Notes: generated by a model from the letters alone, not told the origin. Positions 44,287 to 53,494 are shown, counted from the first letter of the stretch. The stretch: DNA of 64,000 nucleotides from an uncultured Chloroflexales bacterium (GCA_937902315.1 CALGUG010000060.1:7223-71222), one strand, 5' to 3'. Numbers and translations: made by a program.

Positions 44287-44341
44287 AAAGCAGAATATTT
44301 GTTCTCACTTACGAGCGATCTTTTATATTAGGTGGTACAAT

Positions 44342-44971
44342 GTGAGCGTGTGGCAAAGAGGGTGCTTCTTGTTGATGATTGCAGTTGTGTTAACTGCATG
44401 TATAAAACCTTTAGCAATACCTGAGGGCACGCCAAACGCTGGAGCTACTGGGGGGTTCGGTCCCCGGCCAACGTCTGTACTCACTCCTGAAGCGAGTACA
44501 GCAAGCCAATCGATAGCGGTCGTTGATGGCACAGAGGCTGCTCAATCAGGTGATCAACAGGCACCAGAAGAGACAAGTACTCCGGTAGCACAACAAGCAC
44601 CAGGAATAGGGATTATCCCGGCCACCCCAAAACCGATTTCAAATAATGAGCGCTGGCGGCAACAACAGCTGGACCGTGTGCCGTTCCCAGAGCCACAATA
44701 TTATACAACGACCGGTAGTGCGTTGTATTGGTTTGATCCAGTTTATCAGCAGGCGGTTCTGATCGGAACCTTTAGTGGACCGTTTGAAGTGCTAGCGACC
44801 TTTCGCCTGAAAAGCACAGGCGAGCCTGCCCTCGAGGTTTTGTACGAGGTCAACAAACGCTATGGACTCACCGCCCTTTCACCAAGTATCGTCGAACGTA
44901 TCCATGCAGCCGGCTACGGCGATTTCATCGATACCTACGTACTTGAAACTGATCAAATCACAGCTCCTTAG
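44342..44971 (+). CDS. Predicted lipoprotein of unknown function
   Basis: This 209-aa protein has a lipoprotein signal: a basic start (SVWQRG), hydrophobic CFLLMIAVVL and the lipobox LTAC with Cys at 20. A long Thr/Ser/Ala/Pro/Glu-rich spacer (about 25-105) leads to a compact C-terminal domain (YYTTTGSALYWFDPVYQQAVLIGTF, then FEVLATFRLKSTGEPALEVLYEVNKR). I recognise no family. The start is GTG after AGGTGG. It should be anchored to the membrane outer face. It is the first of three small genes in an AT-richer, possibly accessory stretch. Confidence 0.75.
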   Translation: MSVWQRGCFLLMIAVVLTACIKPLAIPEGTPNAGATGGFGPRPTSVLTPEASTASQSIAVVDGTEAAQSGDQQAPEETSTPVAQQAPGIGIIPATPKPISNNERWRQQQLDRVPFPEPQYYTTTGSALYWFDPVYQQAVLIGTFSGPFEVLATFRLKSTGEPALEVLYEVNKRYGLTALSPSIVERIHAAGYGDFIDTYVLETDQITAP

Positions 44972-45277
44972 TTGGAGAATATGTAACGCTATGGATCTTT
45001 GTTTCCCAAGCGCGTCTATTCTTGCTTACAATCTGCCGTCTAGCCGTTCACGAGAAGGTCTCGAGGGCGGCTTATCCTCTTTTATGGAAACAGTTCGGCT
45101 AAGCAAACGAATAGGCGAGCCTAGCATAATGCCAATAGGGACTATGTTGCGACGTGTCCGCTGTGTGTTGAAGGGCCACCATCGAAGCGCGAACATATTC
45201 TCCACCATAACCTCGAGCTACCCTTCGTACACAACAATGCAGGCGGGTGGCTTCATCGCATCAGAAAGGAATAGAGT
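44972..45277. other. 306-bp gap without a convincing gene
   Basis: A plus-strand frame (44862-45281) crosses it but starts inside the lipoprotein gene, has no ribosome site near its internal ATG, and shows no family. I treat it as noncoding. Confidence 0.5.
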
Positions 45278-46195
45278 GTGAGCAGTCGCTATCTCGATAT
45301 GGTCCGTGGTCAGCGACGACGCGGTAGTAGTGGCTTCCAGTTTACCGCCAAGACGTTTCTCGCTATTATTGCAGTTATTGCAATGATCGGCTCTGGAATC
45401 TATTGGTGGGGTGTACAAAGTCAACTAACAGACAACACTATCATCGCCGTCGCATATACGGCAATTCTTGTTCTTGCACCACCTTCACTTACTTCATTCT
45501 TAATCCCTTGGTCCCCCGGCGGAATGCTTTTGCAAAAAATCAATGCTCGAACCTGGGGCTATCTAGTTGTTATAAGTGCAAGTATCTTCTTAATTTACTA
45601 CAGCTTTTATGTCCAATACAGCTGGTGGTTGGCTCAACCTGTAGTCAGAGATACTGACTTGGTGCTGCAACAAGTAATCGTTGGTATCATCGGTTTTATT
45701 ATCATCCCCGCCCTGTTGTGGACTCCTGTCACCAGTGAGGAACTGGTCGAGCAAGTTCGCCAAGCCCACTTAGTAAAACGCTACGAACTGCAAACCCAAG
45801 CAGACATCGCCATTTTGCGCGCCACCTTGTTGCGCGCTCAAGAGAAGGCGCTGATCGGTTTTGCAAACCTAACAGTAGACGAGCGCGAAGAGCTCGCCGC
45901 TGTTATGCGTTCACTGGTCTCGGGCATCGATCAAACGCTCAACGAGATCGGCCAAAGCGTTAAGCAAGTTAGTGGAGCTACGATACCCTTCGAAGCGCTC
46001 ACCGATAACGAAGATATTCGCAGCTATCTCGACTACATCCACGATACACTGACCGCAAATAATCTTCACGATCAGTTGCCCGAAGGCCGAAGCAATGCGC
46101 CGCGTCTAGCGGCTCACGACGATTTCGAAGACGACTTCGATCTCGATCGTCCATCGCGGGTTCCAGAACGGCGCTATGGTAGAAGCGGTCGTTAA
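45278..46195 (+). CDS. Four-helix membrane protein of unknown function
   Basis: This 305-aa protein has four hydrophobic segments (about 27-46, 53-76, 91-115 and 127-150) and a cytoplasmic C-terminal half. The latter begins with a helical stretch (ELVEQVRQAHLVKRYELQTQADIAILRATLLRAQEKAL) and ends in an acidic then Arg-rich tail (DDFEDDFDLDRPSRVPERRYGRSGR). I recognise no family. The start is GTG after AAAGGAA. Whether it works with the lipoprotein gene upstream is unknown. Confidence 0.7.
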   Translation: MSSRYLDMVRGQRRRGSSGFQFTAKTFLAIIAVIAMIGSGIYWWGVQSQLTDNTIIAVAYTAILVLAPPSLTSFLIPWSPGGMLLQKINARTWGYLVVISASIFLIYYSFYVQYSWWLAQPVVRDTDLVLQQVIVGIIGFIIIPALLWTPVTSEELVEQVRQAHLVKRYELQTQADIAILRATLLRAQEKALIGFANLTVDEREELAAVMRSLVSGIDQTLNEIGQSVKQVSGATIPFEALTDNEDIRSYLDYIHDTLTANNLHDQLPEGRSNAPRLAAHDDFEDDFDLDRPSRVPERRYGRSGR

Positions 46196-46314
46196 AACGA
46201 TAAAAATGATTTTGCAGAATCGAGTTGGGAACTGTCACAGAGAGGTATTCGACACATACTACAAGTGTATCAGGTAAAGTATTTGTCGTCTCTGATCTAT
46301 TGAAGGATTGAGTC

Positions 46315-46563
46315 ATGCAGGGCATACGTTTCTCGACAGGGCCTAGACTTTCAGAACGAGATATGCGCGAACTCGCAGATGCACTTGCGCTCCGTTTGCA
46401 CGAACGCATGGGCGATCGTGTCTATATGTTGACGCGCAGTGATGTCGCCGAGCTCGTCGCACCCTATATCGACGATCTAGAACCCGAAGATCGTCGAGCT
46501 GTTCCATGGCTTGTCTGGCACCTGTTCCAAGATGCACTAGAAGAAGAGTTAAACGGTTGGTAG
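46315..46563 (+). CDS. Small acidic protein, hypothetical
   Basis: This 82-aa protein (MQGIRFSTGPRLSERDMREL...) is helical and acidic, with no signal or membrane segment. It follows AAGGAT at a fitting distance and is closed by a strong terminator 26 bp after its stop, which supports it being a real gene. No family is recognised. Confidence 0.6.
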   Translation: MQGIRFSTGPRLSERDMRELADALALRLHERMGDRVYMLTRSDVAELVAPYIDDLEPEDRRAVPWLVWHLFQDALEEELNGW

Positions 46564-46588
46564 TGCATCACTCACAATAATATTTTAT

Positions 46589-46622
46589 TGCCGAGATGAA
46601 GCGATCATCTCGGCATTTTTAT
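46589..46622 (+). terminator. Terminator after the small gene
   Basis: TGCCGAGATGA (46589-46599) pairs perfectly with TCATCTCGGCA (46605-46615), followed by TTTTTAT. Confidence 0.9.
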
Positions 46623-46650
46623 AGCTTCAGTCTGTCTCTTTTACATCTCT

Positions 46651-47043
46651 TAGCGCTGAAGTCTCTCGCTCCCATGCGTTCCTTGGCGCGTCCGCCTACG
46701 GCTACCAACATCCCATCCTCACCATTCAGGCGACCGGCCTTCGGCAGAGCCGAACTCAGCGCGCAACAATGCACGCTTCGCCGCTCACTGCCCTCAGCGA
46801 TCGTTCCCTTCGACAAGCTCAGGGAACGATCGCTCTTTTTCATCGGTAAGCCTTGAAGACTCTTTGCCTCTTTATGCTCACGCTGTGGGCTCTTCGACTC
46901 TCTATGCCTGCGCTGAGCCAACAATGAAAACGACGAAGGCAATGAAAGCAACGAGATCTAGCCCTTGTTTGTAGTGAACGACGACTTGATAGCCGTAGGC
47001 GGACGCGCTAGCAGCCGCATGGAAGGTTGAGAGATCTCTGCCA
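46651..47043. mobile_element. Full-length family 1 element (copy B)
   Basis: This 393-bp stretch has inverted ends and inward-facing cores (46688-46708 plus and 46985-47005 minus). It aligns in order with copy A at 38962-39332. The interior holds a GGCCTTCGGCAGAGCCGAAC module shared with repeat family 2 and an inner palindrome (CGATCGTTCC / GGAACGATCG, about 46799-46834). It sits between the small-gene terminator and the nadD promoter, and has no credible gene. Confidence 0.7.
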
Positions 47044-47070
47044 AAGGGATAAGCGGGCTACAAAGGGCTT

Positions 47071-47079
47071 TGGTATAAT
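47071..47079 (+). promoter_or_regulatory. Extended -10 for nadD
   Basis: The site reads TGGTATAAT, 36 bp before the GTG at 47115. It begins 28 bp after the end of mobile element copy B. Confidence 0.65.
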
Positions 47080-47114
47080 AGGGCGTTTGATAAGCAGAGT
47101 TGAAAAGGTTGATT

Positions 47115-47738
47115 GTGAGCCAACGACAGCGCATCGGGATCTATGGTGGAACCTTTGACCCGATTCATAACGGACATTTGGCAATCGCTAGCGAGGTATG
47201 TTGGCAGCTTCAGCTCGATGAAGTGCTGTTTGTGGTCGCGGGGCAACAGCCGCTCAAGCAGCAGGGCCATCAGGCCAGCGCCGAACAACGCCTCGCGATG
47301 GTGGAACTGGCCTGCGCCTATGAGGCCCGCTTCCGGGTCAGTTCGATCGAACTGCAGCGTCCGCCACCTTCCTATAGCTTCGACACCGTTACGGAGCTGC
47401 GCAAACAGTATGGCCCGCAAGCCGATCTGTGGTTTGTGATGGGGGCCGATGCCTTGGCCGAGCTGCACCGCTGGCACAAAGCCAAAGAGCTGATTCAGTT
47501 AGTGCGTTTGGCGGTAGTCGAACGCCCAAAGGCCAGCTACGATCTTGCAAAGCTCGAAGCCGCGCTACCGGGCATCAGCGAGCGGATCGACCGCATCGCA
47601 GGGCCGCATCTCGATATCGCAAGCAGCGACCTGCGCGCCCGCCTCGCGCGCGGCCAGCCGATTCGTTATCAGCTTCCCGAAGCGGTTTTGAGCTATATCA
47701 AACGCTATAACCTGTACCAAGCAGATTCGGCTTCGTAG
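47115..47738 (+). CDS. nadD: Nicotinate-nucleotide adenylyltransferase
   Basis: This 207-aa enzyme makes NaAD from NaMN and ATP in NAD synthesis. Nucleotidyltransferase motifs are IGIYGGTFDPIHNGHLAIA (HxGH at the N-terminus) and the late ISSTxxR-like IASSDLRARLARGQPIRYQLPEAVLSYI. PYSFDTV-like PSYSFDTVTELRKQYG is also typical. The GTG at 47115 fits the AAAAGG site. A TTG 5 codons earlier is less likely. It is followed 30 bp later by rsmG, so the two may be an operon. Confidence 0.93.
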   Translation: MSQRQRIGIYGGTFDPIHNGHLAIASEVCWQLQLDEVLFVVAGQQPLKQQGHQASAEQRLAMVELACAYEARFRVSSIELQRPPPSYSFDTVTELRKQYGPQADLWFVMGADALAELHRWHKAKELIQLVRLAVVERPKASYDLAKLEAALPGISERIDRIAGPHLDIASSDLRARLARGQPIRYQLPEAVLSYIKRYNLYQADSAS

Positions 47739-47768
47739 CTTGGGCCGACGAAGCAAGAGAGATAGATT

Positions 47769-48503
47769 ATGTCAACACAGCTGCTCGCTGAAAGTGCTGC
47801 CGCATGGGGTTTAACGCTTTCGCACACCCAACTCGACCAGTTCGCGACCTATGCCAAAGAGCTGCAGAGCTGGAATGAACGGGTTAATCTGACGGCGATC
47901 ACCGATCCAGAAGGGATCACCATCCGCCACTTCATCGATTCCTTGAGCTGCGCCACAGTCTGGGGTGATAATCCTAGTTCGCTGATCGATATAGGTACAG
48001 GCGCGGGCTTTCCGGGCTTGCCGCTTAAGATTCTGCGCCCCGAGCTGAAGCTTACTTTGGTGGAATCGATCGGCAAAAAAACCGCTTTTCTGCGCCATAT
48101 GGTCGCGCTGTTGGGCCTCGATAAAGTCGAAGTGCTGGATAGCCGCGCCGAAGAGATCGGGCGCAAGCCTCACCATCGCGAACAGTACGATGTGGCTTTG
48201 GGACGAGCGGTGGCCGATATGCGCGTTTTGGCAGAATATTGTCTGCCGCTCTGCAAAGTAGGCGGGCGCTTCTTGGCCCCCAAGAGCCAGAGCATCCAAG
48301 AGGAGCTTGAGGGCGCGCGCTTCGCAATCGAGCGCTTGGGCGGACAGATCGCAGGCGTCGAGAAGGTTGTGCTGCCTCAAAGTGCGCCAGATGGCCAAGC
48401 TTCGACCTTGGAACGAGTGATCGTGGTGGTTGAGAAGACCTCCCCTACCCCAGCTAACTATCCACGCGCCAACGGTGTGCCCTCACGCCGCCCTTTACAG
48501 TGA
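47769..48503 (+). CDS. rsmG: 16S rRNA 7-methylguanosine methyltransferase RsmG
   Basis: This 244-aa SAM-dependent enzyme methylates G527 (E. coli numbering) in 16S rRNA. The family core NLTAITDPEGITIRHFIDSL is followed by the SAM site LIDIGTGAGFPGLPLKI. Next are VESIGKKTAFLRHM and the RAVADMRVLAEYCLPL motif. A Pro-rich tail ends it. The length and order are standard. It is 30 bp from nadD, and the AGAGAG ribosome site is weak. Confidence 0.95.
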   Translation: MSTQLLAESAAAWGLTLSHTQLDQFATYAKELQSWNERVNLTAITDPEGITIRHFIDSLSCATVWGDNPSSLIDIGTGAGFPGLPLKILRPELKLTLVESIGKKTAFLRHMVALLGLDKVEVLDSRAEEIGRKPHHREQYDVALGRAVADMRVLAEYCLPLCKVGGRFLAPKSQSIQEELEGARFAIERLGGQIAGVEKVVLPQSAPDGQASTLERVIVVVEKTSPTPANYPRANGVPSRRPLQ

Positions 48504-48636
48504 TGTTCATAAGTACAAGCCATTTCTCCGCCAAAAGACGCACGTCTTAGCCGAGCGCTTTTGGCATACTTGTTGTGTGCTAAGACTATAACAGCGTATC
48601 TTGAGGATACGCTTGCGATAAACAAGGAGGCCAGCA

Positions 48637-49308
48637 ATGCAACCCGAAGTATGGACAGCCGTCGAAAACTACATTAGCGAGCATCTTCTTCCTCATGACC
48701 AAGTGCTTGAGGATGTCCTAGAGGCTTCCCAGAATGCTGGCCTGAGTGCGGTTCATGTTCCGCCTGCCCAAGGCAAATTGCTACATCTGTTGGCGCTAAC
48801 ACGCCAGGCCCGACGCATTCTCGAGATCGGCACTTTAGGAGCCTATAGCACGATTTGGCTCGCTCGTGCGCTGCCTAGCGACGGCAAACTGATCACGCTT
48901 GAAAAGGATCCAAAGACCGCCGCTGTTGCCCAAGCCAATATCGCCCGGGCCGGTCTCGAACAGATCATCGAACTGCGCGTCGGTGCCGCTCTCGACAGCT
49001 TGGCCCAGATCGCAGAAGAGGGGCAGGAACCCTTCGATATGGTCTTTATCGATGCGGATCGACGCAATTTCGTCAAGTATTTGAACTGGGCGATGAAGTT
49101 GACGCAACGCGGCTCTCTGATCGTTATGGATAACGTTGTTCGCAGCGGCGCCATCCTCGATGAGACGCAAACCGACGACAATCTGCGCGGTGTACGCGAA
49201 CTCTACGATGCCTTGGCGGCCGAGCCGCGCCTACGCACAACCGCCATTCAGACCGTTGGCAGCAAGGGCTATGACGGCTTTGCGCTAGGAGTCGTGGTCA
49301 GCGACTAA
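48637..49308 (+). CDS. O-methyltransferase (catechol/caffeoyl-CoA type)
   Basis: This 223-aa class I SAM methyltransferase has the O-methyltransferase family 3 motifs: ILEIGTLGAYSTIWLARALP (SAM site), ITLEKDPKTAAVAQANI, and MVFIDADRRNFVKYLNWAM with the metal-binding Asp. It should methylate catechol-like hydroxyls with a divalent metal. The substrate is unknown. AAGGAGG precedes the ATG. It is separated from rsmG by 133 bp that contain a small hairpin (48594-48612). Confidence 0.9.
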   Translation: MQPEVWTAVENYISEHLLPHDQVLEDVLEASQNAGLSAVHVPPAQGKLLHLLALTRQARRILEIGTLGAYSTIWLARALPSDGKLITLEKDPKTAAVAQANIARAGLEQIIELRVGAALDSLAQIAEEGQEPFDMVFIDADRRNFVKYLNWAMKLTQRGSLIVMDNVVRSGAILDETQTDDNLRGVRELYDALAAEPRLRTTAIQTVGSKGYDGFALGVVVSD

Positions 49309-49324
49309 GCACAAAGAGAGCACA

Positions 49325-50632
49325 TTGGGCAAACGAAAACGAACGCCTGAACAACAAGCGGCCAAACGAGCCGCTCAACTGAAACGAGCGGGCAAAAGCC
49401 CGGAAGAGATCGCCGCCCAGATCGAGGCGGAATTCGGCAGCTCGAAGCGCGCCAGCTTGCGCGAAGAGCCTCAAAACTATACGGTAATCGGAACGATCGG
49501 TGACGATATCGAGCAGAGCGCACTGGCCCAGCTCGAACTCGCGCTGCGTCTGCCGATCGCAGTCTCGGGCGCGCTGATGCCCGACGGCCACCCGGGCTAC
49601 GCCCTGCCGATCGGCGGTGTCTTTGCGGCCCACCGCGCGGTCGCGCCGGCTATGATCGGCGTCGACATCGGCTGTTCGATGTACCTCACCATCTTCGACG
49701 AAGATCCCGAGAGCTTTCTGCGCCATCGCACGCCGCTCTTCGCGGATCTGCAAGCCAGCACGGTCTTTGGTCTCGGCGAGCAGCGCGTGCGTCAGGCCGA
49801 TCACGCGATCTTGGAAGACGAACGCTGGGAGTTGACCAACCAGACCCGCAGTCTGCGCGGGCGGGCCGCCGCCCAATTAGGCAGCAGCGGCTCGGGCAAC
49901 CACTTCGCCGAACTGGTTGTAGGCGAGCGCAAAGGCAGCGATGCTGATAATCCGCTACCAGAGCGCTTCTGCGCTTTGCTGACCCACAGCGGCTCGCGGG
50001 GCGTAGGCTATGCGATCGCACGCCATTATATGCAACTTGCGACCGCTGAAACGGCCAAAATTGCCGATGTGCCCAAGATGTACGAATGGCTCGACCTTGA
50101 GAGCGAGGCGGGCCAAGAGTATTGGCAGGCTATGGAGCTGGCTGGCGACTATGCGATCGCCAATCACGAAGTGATCCATAGCTTGTTCGCGCGCCGCGCT
50201 GGACTGAAAGCCCAAATGGTGATTCACAACCGCCACAATTTCGCCTGGAAACACGACGATGTTGTGATCCACCGCAAAGGTGCGACTCCCGCCGAGGCGG
50301 GGCGGCTGGGCATCATCCCCGGCAGTATGGCCAGCGCTTCGTATCTGGTGCGCGGGTTGGGCAGTCAGTCGGCGCTTTGGAGCGCGTCGCATGGGGCGGG
50401 GCGCAAAGGCAGCCGCAACCAGATCCGCAATTCGATCAGTTTGCGCGATGTGCGCAAGCTGCTCAAGCAACAAGATATCTTGGTGGAAGGGCTGAGCGTC
50501 GAAGAGTCGCCTCAAGCTTATAAGGATATCTCGCGGGTGATTCAGCTCCAAGTGGCGGCTGAGCTAATCGAACCGATCGGCACGCTGCGCCCGATCGCCG
50601 TAATTATGGCGGGCGAGCCGGGCGACGACTAA
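49325..50632 (+). CDS. rtcB: RtcB-family RNA ligase
   Basis: This 435-aa protein belongs to RtcB, which joins 2',3'-cyclic phosphate or 3'-phosphate RNA ends to 5'-OH. Metal and guanylate motifs are VDIGCSM (D114, C117), SGNHFAE (H193), LTHSGSRG (H221), HNRHNFAWKH, HRKGA and the guanylylated His in SHGAGR (H356). A basic, charged N-terminal extension (about 45 aa, KRKRTPEQQAAKRAAQLKRAGKS) precedes the core. The start codon is TTG at 49325, 16 bp after the O-methyltransferase stop. No RtcA or archease gene is nearby. Confidence 0.9.
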   Translation: MGKRKRTPEQQAAKRAAQLKRAGKSPEEIAAQIEAEFGSSKRASLREEPQNYTVIGTIGDDIEQSALAQLELALRLPIAVSGALMPDGHPGYALPIGGVFAAHRAVAPAMIGVDIGCSMYLTIFDEDPESFLRHRTPLFADLQASTVFGLGEQRVRQADHAILEDERWELTNQTRSLRGRAAAQLGSSGSGNHFAELVVGERKGSDADNPLPERFCALLTHSGSRGVGYAIARHYMQLATAETAKIADVPKMYEWLDLESEAGQEYWQAMELAGDYAIANHEVIHSLFARRAGLKAQMVIHNRHNFAWKHDDVVIHRKGATPAEAGRLGIIPGSMASASYLVRGLGSQSALWSASHGAGRKGSRNQIRNSISLRDVRKLLKQQDILVEGLSVEESPQAYKDISRVIQLQVAAELIEPIGTLRPIAVIMAGEPGDD

Positions 50633-50644
50633 GCTTCCTCATTA

Positions 50645-50677
50645 CAGAAGGGTGTAGCTCATAGCTGCACCCTTCTG
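50645..50677 (+). terminator. Hairpin after rtcB
   Basis: CAGAAGGGTGTAGC pairs with GCTGCACCCTTCTG (one G-T pair). There is no T-run, so its termination strength is doubtful. Confidence 0.5.
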
Positions 50678-50739
50678 GCTGCTAACAACTGATGCTCCAT
50701 CTGCTCTAACCGCTCTATCAGCCTTCTTTGTACTATTCA

Positions 50740-50899
50740 TGCCAAATCCGATAATGTTGTTGCTTTTTGGCCTTCGGCAGAGGGGAACTTGACTAGCTTT
50801 TGTTGTGTGAGATTTCGCGCGGCAGCGCGAAGGCTCACACAACTCTTTCCCTCGCTTTTGGTGCGAGCATGCACGTCTTTAAACGGATTTAGTATCATA
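50740..50899 (+). repeat. Dispersed repeat family 2, full copy
   Basis: This copy runs from GCCAAATCCGATA to ACGGATTTAGTATCAT. It contains the TTTTTGGCCTTCGGCAG module, a 19-bp imperfect hairpin (50802-50820 with 50825-50843) and GAGCATGCACGTCTTTAAA. It is about 160 bp and is the clearest member of the family. Confidence 0.7.
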
Positions 50900-51063
50900 C
50901 GAAATCCGCTTGAATCGTTGTATGTTGGGGCGCACCTCGGCACACAGCTACAACAGCCTGCTTACGGGCGCGCTGTTGATAGCCGTAGGCGGACGCGCTA
51001 TTCGCCCTTTTTGGGCCAGAGACCAAGCCGCCAGAGTGTTGAGATCAAACGGATTTAGGTATC
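50893..51063 (-). repeat. Composite repeat with family 1 core
   Basis: It begins ATACGAAATCCGC and ends ACGGATTTAGGTAT. A reverse family 1 core lies at 50976-50996. It overlaps the end of the previous repeat, as if inserted next to it. Confidence 0.6.
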
Positions 51064-51105
51064 ATCACGATCTCTAAGCTCTAGAGTAGTTTTAAAACTT
51101 TCTTC

Positions 51106-51134
51106 TTGACAAACTGTTTTTATAAGCGTAAATT
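51106..51134 (+). promoter_or_regulatory. Promoter of the siderophore-type ABC operon
   Basis: TTGACA (51106-51111), a 17-nt spacer and TAAATT (51129-51134). A leader of about 225 nt follows before 51364, with a small hairpin (GCGAC / GTCGC near 51235). No known riboswitch or Fur box is clear. Confidence 0.65.
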
Positions 51135-51363
51135 AGGTAGTGCGTTTAGGGTCTACTAACAGGTGTTATTTGTTCCTGGAAACGTCAGATTTGTGGCGTT
51201 ACAGCGTTCAGGCTCGCCAGTTTGAATATAGCTTTGCGACACAAAGTCGCACAACTATAACAAAAATTATGCTATAGTGTCAGAGAATAAAAAAATATAA
51301 AACTGATAAAACTGGTATTATTTTGAAGCAGGTTCACGATCTGGGATTGAAAGGGGATATTTT

Positions 51364-52407
51364 ATGGCGAGTGCGACTGTAGCGCGACCTCGTGGAGAAA
51401 TGAGGTTTGTGCGCTCGCGTGCTGCGCTTCTGCTCGGTTTGCTGCTCTGCGTAGGCGCACTGTTGCTAGCAATGTTAGCCAGCATCGCATTCGGAGCCGC
51501 AGATATCAGTGCAGCAACCGTCTGGCAAGCGATCTTCGCTTTTGATCAAAGCTCTACAAGCCACCTGATCATTCGCACTCTGCGTATCCCGCGCGCAGTT
51601 GTCGCCGCCATTGTTGGGGCAGCGCTGGGCGTGGCCGGGGCGATGATGCAGGGTTTGACCCGCAACCCCCTAGCTGACACGGGCATTTTAGGGATCGAAA
51701 CTGGAGCTGCACTGAGCGTTGTATGTGCCGTGCAGTTTTTGGGTATCTCCTCAATCAGCCTCTATGCCATTTTTGCCTTCATCGGTGCAGCTTTAACCGC
51801 CGCCGCAGTCTATGGCCTCGGCTCGCTGGGGCGCGGTGGACCGACCCCGCTCAAGGTGACGGTCGCTGGAGCTGCGATCACCGCCTTTCTTTCGTCGATC
51901 ACCACGGGCCTGCTGATTTTTAACCAACGCACTTTAGAAGAGGTGCGCTTCTGGATGGCGGGTTCGGTGGCCGGACGCGATCTCAAGCTCTTAGTTCAAG
52001 CTTCGCCCTACTTGATCGTCGGTTTTGTGCTGGCCTTGGCGCTGGGCCGCCAAATCACCACCCTCTCGCTCGGCGATGATGTCGCCAAAGGGCTGGGCCA
52101 ACGCACCGGCTGGGTCAAGATCTTGGCCGCGATCGCTACGGTGCTGCTAGCGGGCTGTGCGGTCGCCGTGGCTGGCCCGATCGGCTTTGTAGGCTTGGTG
52201 ATTCCGCATATGGTGCGCTTCTTTGTTGGCGTAGACTATCGCTGGGTTTTGCCCTACTGCGCGCTCGTCGGCGCCTGTTTCCTGATTATGTCTGATGTCG
52301 TAGCACGCTTGGTGATCCGCCCTTCCGAGGTGCCGGTTGGCATTATGACCGCCCTGATCGGAGGGCCGTTCTTCATCTATCTCGTGCGTTGGCGGGTGAA
52401 GAGGTAG
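51364..52407 (+). CDS. FecCD-family iron-siderophore ABC permease
   Basis: This 347-aa membrane permease is of the BtuC/FecCD type, which carries iron siderophores, heme or cobalamin inward. Family motifs are [44 protein letters not shown] and [23 protein letters not shown], with about nine hydrophobic segments. GAAAGGGGA precedes the start. It is the first gene of a three-gene importer with the next permease 1 bp away. No periplasmic binding-protein gene is in the window, so substrate is open. Confidence 0.93.
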   Translation: MASATVARPRGEMRFVRSRAALLLGLLLCVGALLLAMLASIAFGAADISAATVWQAIFAFDQSSTSHLIIRTLRIPRAVVAAIVGAALGVAGAMMQGLTRNPLADTGILGIETGAALSVVCAVQFLGISSISLYAIFAFIGAALTAAAVYGLGSLGRGGPTPLKVTVAGAAITAFLSSITTGLLIFNQRTLEEVRFWMAGSVAGRDLKLLVQASPYLIVGFVLALALGRQITTLSLGDDVAKGLGQRTGWVKILAAIATVLLAGCAVAVAGPIGFVGLVIPHMVRFFVGVDYRWVLPYCALVGACFLIMSDVVARLVIRPSEVPVGIMTALIGGPFFIYLVRWRVKR

Positions 52408-52408
52408 T

Positions 52409-53449
52409 ATGCAACAGCCTTGGATTACGCTACGTTTGGGCCAAACGTCGATCCGCATCGATCGGCGCGTCCCCTTCATTTTTGTGGTTTGTATCCTTGC
52501 GACCTTGAGCGCAATGGTGATCAATATCGGCGTGGGCGAATACCCCATCCCAGCCATCGATGTGGTCAAAACCGTCTTGCACATTCCGACAGGCGAAGAG
52601 GACTATAACTTCATCGTCAACACCTTGCGCCTGCCGCGTATGTTGGTGGCGGCCTTGGTCGGCTTGGCGCTCGGCATCTCGGGCGCGATTATGCAGGGCC
52701 TGACGCGCAACCCGCTGGCCGACCCAAGCATTATTGGCATCAGCTCGGGCGCGAGCTTGGTCGCTGTAAGCATACTAGTGCTCTTCAAAGGCATCTCGAG
52801 CAACTACCTGCCCTTCGCGGCCTTTGGAGGCGCGCTGCTGGTAGCCTTTGCGATCTATATGCTGGCTTGGCGCGGCGGCGACTCGCCCATTCGCCTGATC
52901 TTGGTCGGCGTCGGCTTGGGCGCGATCACCTCGGCCGCCACCAGTATGATGATCACCTTCGGCAATATCAACGATGTGCAGCGCGCCTTGATCTGGCTGA
53001 CGGGTAGCGTCTACGCCCGCTCGTGGGGCGAGTTCTGGCCGCTCTTCATGTGGGTGCTAGTCTTTGCACCACTGGCCTGCTTTTTGGCCCGCGACCTAAA
53101 CGCCCTCAACTTGGGCGAAGATGTCGCGCGCGGCCTGGGCAGCAATGTGACCTACAAACGCGGCTTGCTGCTGATCGTCGCTGTAGCGCTGGCTGCCGCA
53201 ACTGTGGCCGCCGCTGGTACGATCGGCTTTGTGGGCCTGATGGCTCCCCATATCGCGCGGCGCTTGGTCGGCCCCGATCACAGCGGCATGCTGCCCGTTG
53301 CAGCTATGGTCGGCGCGTTGGTTGTGGTCTGCGCCGACTTGGTGGGCCGCACGCTTTTCGCGCCGATCGAATTGCCCTGCGGTTTGATCACTGCAGCCAT
53401 TGGCGCACCGTTCTTCGTCTATCTATTGTGGAGGCAGCGCAAGAGCTAA
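52409..53449 (+). CDS. FecCD-family iron-siderophore ABC permease (second)
   Basis: This 346-aa paralogue of the preceding permease has the same order of motifs ([44 protein letters not shown], and [23 protein letters not shown]). Two different FecCD subunits make a heterodimeric channel. It starts 1 bp after the previous stop, so translation is coupled. The ATPase gene follows 45 bp later. Confidence 0.93.
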   Translation: MQQPWITLRLGQTSIRIDRRVPFIFVVCILATLSAMVINIGVGEYPIPAIDVVKTVLHIPTGEEDYNFIVNTLRLPRMLVAALVGLALGISGAIMQGLTRNPLADPSIIGISSGASLVAVSILVLFKGISSNYLPFAAFGGALLVAFAIYMLAWRGGDSPIRLILVGVGLGAITSAATSMMITFGNINDVQRALIWLTGSVYARSWGEFWPLFMWVLVFAPLACFLARDLNALNLGEDVARGLGSNVTYKRGLLLIVAVALAAATVAAAGTIGFVGLMAPHIARRLVGPDHSGMLPVAAMVGALVVVCADLVGRTLFAPIELPCGLITAAIGAPFFVYLLWRQRKS

Positions 53450-53494
53450 GGGCTTTAGCAAGCTCTCGTCGCATGGCTCAAACTTGGAGATATT

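Noticed and set aside
44862..45281. Plus-strand frame filling the gap before the membrane protein
   Set aside because: It begins inside the lipoprotein gene, has no ribosome site near an internal ATG, and shows no recognisable fold or family.
38962..47043. Composite transposon bounded by the two full-length elements
   Set aside because: The 8-kb interval contains ordinary-looking genes (CHAD, CYTH, XPB) with codon use like the neighbours, and the same repeats occur all along the window, so a single transposon spanning them is not supported.
51135..51363. Cobalamin or other known riboswitch in the ABC leader
   Set aside because: I could not find the conserved B12-box or another known aptamer core. 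Only one small hairpin is evident.
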